From the NCBI RefSeq assembly GCF_018334155.1, contig NZ_JAGXTP010000001.1, positions 1,488,001 through 1,552,000 of the forward strand: 64,000 nt of DNA, read 5' to 3'. The notes under the pieces are model-generated. The model did no database searches, had not been told where the DNA came from, and saw only the letters and a program-made list of their open reading frames with translations. Numbering within the stretch: the stretch's first letter is position 1; each line of letters opens with the position of its first letter. Positions 61,477-64,000 of the stretch are shown here, piece after piece. This DNA is from Devosia litorisediminis (GTDB lineage: Bacteria; Pseudomonadota; Alphaproteobacteria; Rhizobiales; Devosiaceae). Position numbers and translations under genes: made by a program.

Positions 61477-62870
61477 GCCAGATCGAAATCAGTTCTGCCA
61501 ATGCCACAGAAAAAGGCGAGCGGGCGACTACGCGATTGAGCCGGCTTAACGAAGTGACTTTTTGGGTCATGCTTGGTGTTGTGGCGCTTGCTCCAATTCC
61601 CTTCGGAAGTGCGAGGGGCTTCTTTTGGGGACTTTTGGCCTTTATTATCGGAACATGGGCGCTGATTTACACAATCGGCGTGGTCGCAATTTGGCAAGGC
61701 CTAAGGATCGGCTTTGAGCGATTTGGACTACAGGTGTTGCTCATGGGTATTTTTTGTTTGTGGCTGGTTGTCCAAATCCTGCCGCTTGACCTTGTTCCGC
61801 TACAATTAAGAGATGGGGTGTCTGTGCCCCTATCCACCATCAGCGTCGCGCCGGATGCAACGGCCCTTATGTTGGTCCGGCAACTAACTTACGGGCTATT
61901 TTTTATCCTTGTCTTGCAAGCGTGTGCCAACGAAACACGGCGAAGCCTGATGTTTGATGTGCTCTTGGTGATCACGGTTGCCTACGGGGTTTTTGGCCTG
62001 GTCAGCCTTCAGTCAGGTGACACAATTCTGGGGCTCGAAAAGTGGGCCTATCAGGGCTATGCCACCAGCACATTCGTCAACCGCAATTCCTTTGCGACGT
62101 TCCTGGCAATGGGCGGCGCGCTCGCGGCTGCACGAATAGGCAAATTGATGGCAGATGCATCTTTGCATCACGTCAATGATGGCCGACCGCGCAATGTGCG
62201 CAGCAATTTAATAATGTACGGTCTGGCCTATCTCTTTTTGGTAACGGTCGTGCTGTCGACTGGCTCACGCATGGGCTTGTTTGTAACGATCATTGGGGGA
62301 GCCATCAGCGCAACGATAGCGGTGCGGCGGTCCAAGCGCCTGGCGCATCTTGCGCTTGCCATCCCAACCGCTCTGGCAATCGTCGTCTTGGCGTTTGTGT
62401 TGTATGGCTCGCGGGTAGTAGAGCGACTTGGCGGTTTGGAATCCAGTGCAGACGTCAGATCAGATCTCTATTGGCAAATTTTCGAGATGGTGCGCGAAAG
62501 ACCTTTTTGGGGCTATGGCGGGGGCACCTTTGAACTTGCCTTCCCTATTGTTCATCAGGCTCCAGTCAGCTCGGATGTGGTGTGGTCCATGGCCCACAAT
62601 TCCTATTTGGCCCTATGGGTAGAAGCTGGTCTGATATTTGGCTCGCTCCCAATCATTGCGATCGGCGCGATTGCCATAAAGATAATTACGGCAGTAATTC
62701 GCAGGCGTGGAAACCTGGAAACACAGGCAATTGCATTGGGCGTCATAGCTATCGGGGCTATTCATTCGTTGGTTGATTTCAGCCTGGAAATCCCGGCCAA
62801 TACATTCGTTTTTTTGGCCCTTCTGGCAGCGGGAACCGCATCTACCGTCAATCTTAAAGTGACCAAATAG
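61473..62870 (+). CDS. O-antigen ligase / polysaccharide polymerase family membrane protein (Wzy-C)
   Basis: 465 residues with about twelve helices. The family hallmark in the large periplasmic loop is readable: FVNRNSFATFLAMGGALAAA early, and RERPFWGYGGGTFELAFPIV then SMAHNSYLALWVEAGLIFGS later, the H-N-x-Y/LxxxxE pattern of Wzy_C proteins. It should join or polymerise sugar units at the periplasmic face of the inner membrane. Co-translated with the upstream hypothetical. Confidence 0.86.
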   Translation: MSQIEISSANATEKGERATTRLSRLNEVTFWVMLGVVALAPIPFGSARGFFWGLLAFIIGTWALIYTIGVVAIWQGLRIGFERFGLQVLLMGIFCLWLVVQILPLDLVPLQLRDGVSVPLSTISVAPDATALMLVRQLTYGLFFILVLQACANETRRSLMFDVLLVITVAYGVFGLVSLQSGDTILGLEKWAYQGYATSTFVNRNSFATFLAMGGALAAARIGKLMADASLHHVNDGRPRNVRSNLIMYGLAYLFLVTVVLSTGSRMGLFVTIIGGAISATIAVRRSKRLAHLALAIPTALAIVVLAFVLYGSRVVERLGGLESSADVRSDLYWQIFEMVRERPFWGYGGGTFELAFPIVHQAPVSSDVVWSMAHNSYLALWVEAGLIFGSLPIIAIGAIAIKIITAVIRRRGNLETQAIALGVIAIGAIHSLVDFSLEIPANTFVFLALLAAGTASTVNLKVTK

Positions 62871-62879
62871 CAGGCCCAA

Positions 62880-63650
62880 GTGCACGGTTTTTTGCAGTCT
62901 ATTTTTGGGACGAAGCCACATTGTCCGCCTCGTCAACATCTTTCTGCCCCAACATTACCGAGCGCTATCTACGCTATTGGTGATGTGCATGGTTGCCTTG
63001 CGCTGCTGCATCTTCTGCATAAACGTATTTTGGCGGACTGTGCCGATATTCCAGGTGAAAAATGGCTTGTGTATCTGGGGGACTATGTCGACCGTGGACC
63101 CAATTCAGCTGGCGTGTTGGATGAACTGCTATCGCCCCTACCCTCTGACGTTCGAAAGATAACTTTGGCAGGAAACCACGAAATTATGATGCTGGAGTTT
63201 CTCGACAATCCCGCTCCCAAGAGCCGTTGGCTGCAGTTCGGGGGCACTGAAACACTCGCTTCATATGGTATTGATGCCAACGTATTAATGGCCCGTTCTA
63301 AAAAAGACCGACAGAGCCTTCTTGCAAGTCATATTCCCACTGAACATGTCGAGCTCATGCGCACACTGCCTCTTACGTTGTCGGTTCCCGGGACAGTATT
63401 TGTGCATGCTGGTCTTCGGCCTGGTGTTCCCGTACATCAGCAATCTGAAGATGACGCACTCTGGATCCGTGAGCAATTTCTGACTGCCCCGGCGGTCGAA
63501 GGGCGCACAGTTGTGCATGGGCACACTCCAGGGGCTGACCCCGTTGTTGAGCCAGGCCGCATCTGCGTTGATACTGGTGCTTTCGCAACTGGCGTTCTTA
63601 CCGCTGCAAAGTTAACCCCTACCGAACCCATCCGATTTATACGTACCTGA
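62880..63650 (+). CDS. Metallophosphoesterase of the PPP (bacterial Ser/Thr phosphatase/ApaH-like) family
   Basis: 256 residues with GTG start at 62880. Metal-site motifs in order: AIGDVHG (32-38), LGDYVDRGPNS (66-76), AGNHEIM, VFVHAGLRP and VVHGHTPG. These match protein phosphatases of the PPP family, or diadenosine tetraphosphatase-like enzymes. Cytoplasmic. Placed between an O-antigen-ligase-like gene and a Wzz/ExoP gene, it may dephosphorylate the tyrosine kinase of the locus, but that is inferred from position. Confidence 0.88.
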   Translation: MHGFLQSIFGTKPHCPPRQHLSAPTLPSAIYAIGDVHGCLALLHLLHKRILADCADIPGEKWLVYLGDYVDRGPNSAGVLDELLSPLPSDVRKITLAGNHEIMMLEFLDNPAPKSRWLQFGGTETLASYGIDANVLMARSKKDRQSLLASHIPTEHVELMRTLPLTLSVPGTVFVHAGLRPGVPVHQQSEDDALWIREQFLTAPAVEGRTVVHGHTPGADPVVEPGRICVDTGAFATGVLTAAKLTPTEPIRFIRT

Positions 63651-63727
63651 TGGGTTAGGATTGGGCGTGTAACTGTGTTTGTGCATGGCACTTGGCGTTT
63701 AAACCATTCCAATCTACAGGGTGTGTA

Positions 63728-63769
63728 ATGTCCGCCGAAATCGCGTCTAAGAAGTTGGGACCTAAGTGA
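63728..63769 (+). CDS. Possible 13-residue leader peptide before the ExoP-type gene
   Basis: ATG TCC GCC ... encodes MSAEIASKKLGPK and stops with TGA immediately before the ATG of the next gene (TGAATG). Stop and start are adjacent, so translation of the leader could control the next gene. No clear ribosome site before the leader; it could be chance. Confidence 0.3.
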   Translation: MSAEIASKKLGPK

Positions 63770-64000
63770 ATGGAAGAATCTGAGATCGACCTTCGCGGCT
63801 TGCTGGGCGTGCTTCGTCGTCAGCTTCGCCTGATCCTTGTCACTCTGGTCGCAGTGGTTGCAGCAGCAGTCATTGGCGCGTTTGCGTTGACGCCTGTGTT
63901 TTCCGCTTCGGCACTTATTCTTGTTGATCCAAGTGGTAAAAATCTACTGGACCCTCAATCCGAATTCTCCAGCGCCGGTGCAGATAGCGCACGTATAGAC
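63770..64000 (+). CDS. Wzz/ExoP-type polysaccharide co-polymerase (N-terminus, cut by the window edge)
   Basis: First 77 residues: MEESEIDLRGLLGVLRRQLR, a helix (about 20-43, LILVTLVAVVAAAVIGAFAL), then VFSASALILVDPSGKNLL with the Wzz motif of a periplasmic domain after the first helix. The chain-length/exopolysaccharide-transport family often continues into a tyrosine kinase (as in ExoP); that part is outside the window. It follows the PPP phosphatase after 119 bases. Confidence 0.88.
   Translation, partial: MEESEIDLRGLLGVLRRQLRLILVTLVAVVAAAVIGAFALTPVFSASALILVDPSGKNLLDPQSEFSSAGADSARID

Noticed and set aside
1..64000. CRISPR arrays, tRNA, rRNA, riboswitches, intact insertion sequences
   Set aside because: No regularly spaced repeats, no tRNA-like cloverleaf, no rRNA core motifs, no known riboswitch core and no transposase or integrase frame were recognised.

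Overview
The window looks like a chromosomal segment of a GC-rich alphaproteobacterium, most likely of the order Hyphomicrobiales (Devosia-like). The signs are a GTTC-N7-GTTC LexA-type site, a bacteriophytochrome with its own heme oxygenase, and a very high density of solute uptake systems (TRAP, ABC and tripartite tricarboxylate type) with paired LacI or GntR regulators. The taxon is inferred from gene content only; there is no rRNA or tRNA gene in the window.

Region 1 (1-11.5 kb, mostly minus strand) holds the left-edge partial bacteriophytochrome bphP behind bphO, a relic of a quinoprotein glucose dehydrogenase, a DUF421 membrane protein with a zinc-ribbon tail, a stress-type short-chain dehydrogenase with a 45-residue companion and a clear terminator, an orphan treZ coupled to a DUF2934 gene, a DUF4386 membrane protein with a 32-residue membrane peptide, and two medium-chain dehydrogenases around a LysR regulator.

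Region 2 (12-17 kb) is a sugar-acid locus: a GntR/FadR regulator divergent from dctP-dctQ-dctM and an enolase-superfamily sugar-acid dehydratase. Region 3 (17.3-21.8 kb) is a patch of small, poorly known genes: an HEPN-like protein, an SRAP (HMCES/YedK) protein, a zinc-ribbon protein, a small protein behind a LexA-type box, and an SNase gene overlapping head-to-head with an Excalibur-domain gene. It looks accessory and partly DNA-damage related.

Region 4 (22-30 kb) is a sugar ABC (CUT1) locus with a serine hydrolase, a GH32/43-like glycosidase and a divergent LacI regulator. Two nearly identical operators, TGCTAAA-N4-TTTAGCA, sit at its two promoters. A frameshifted enolase-superfamily relic lies at its end. 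Region 5 (30.5-45.8 kb) is a 13-kb minus-strand operon encoding an oligopeptide-type ABC importer, a GHL6-like glycosidase, a GH42 beta-galactosidase, a hydroxypyruvate-isomerase-like protein, a tartronate-semialdehyde-reductase-like protein and a galactonate-dehydratase-like enzyme, with a divergent LacI regulator. The whole cassette is bracketed by two 282-bp direct repeats about 98.6% identical.

Region 6 (45.8-54 kb) has tctCBA-lacI-GFA on the minus strand, facing a plus-strand operon for an arabinonate-type dehydratase, a DapA-family aldolase or dehydratase and an RraA-family aldolase. Two palindromes centred on ATGCGCAT lie between them. Region 7 (54-59.8 kb) is a putative extracytosolic flavin redox module: a DUF2271 protein with an ApbE flavinylation motif, a PepSY-flavodoxin-FNR fusion and an ApbE flavin transferase, divergent from a two-component system. 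Region 8 (59.9-64 kb) holds a TauE-type transporter and the start of an exopolysaccharide locus (O-antigen-ligase-like protein, PPP-family phosphatase, and a Wzz/ExoP-type protein cut by the right edge).
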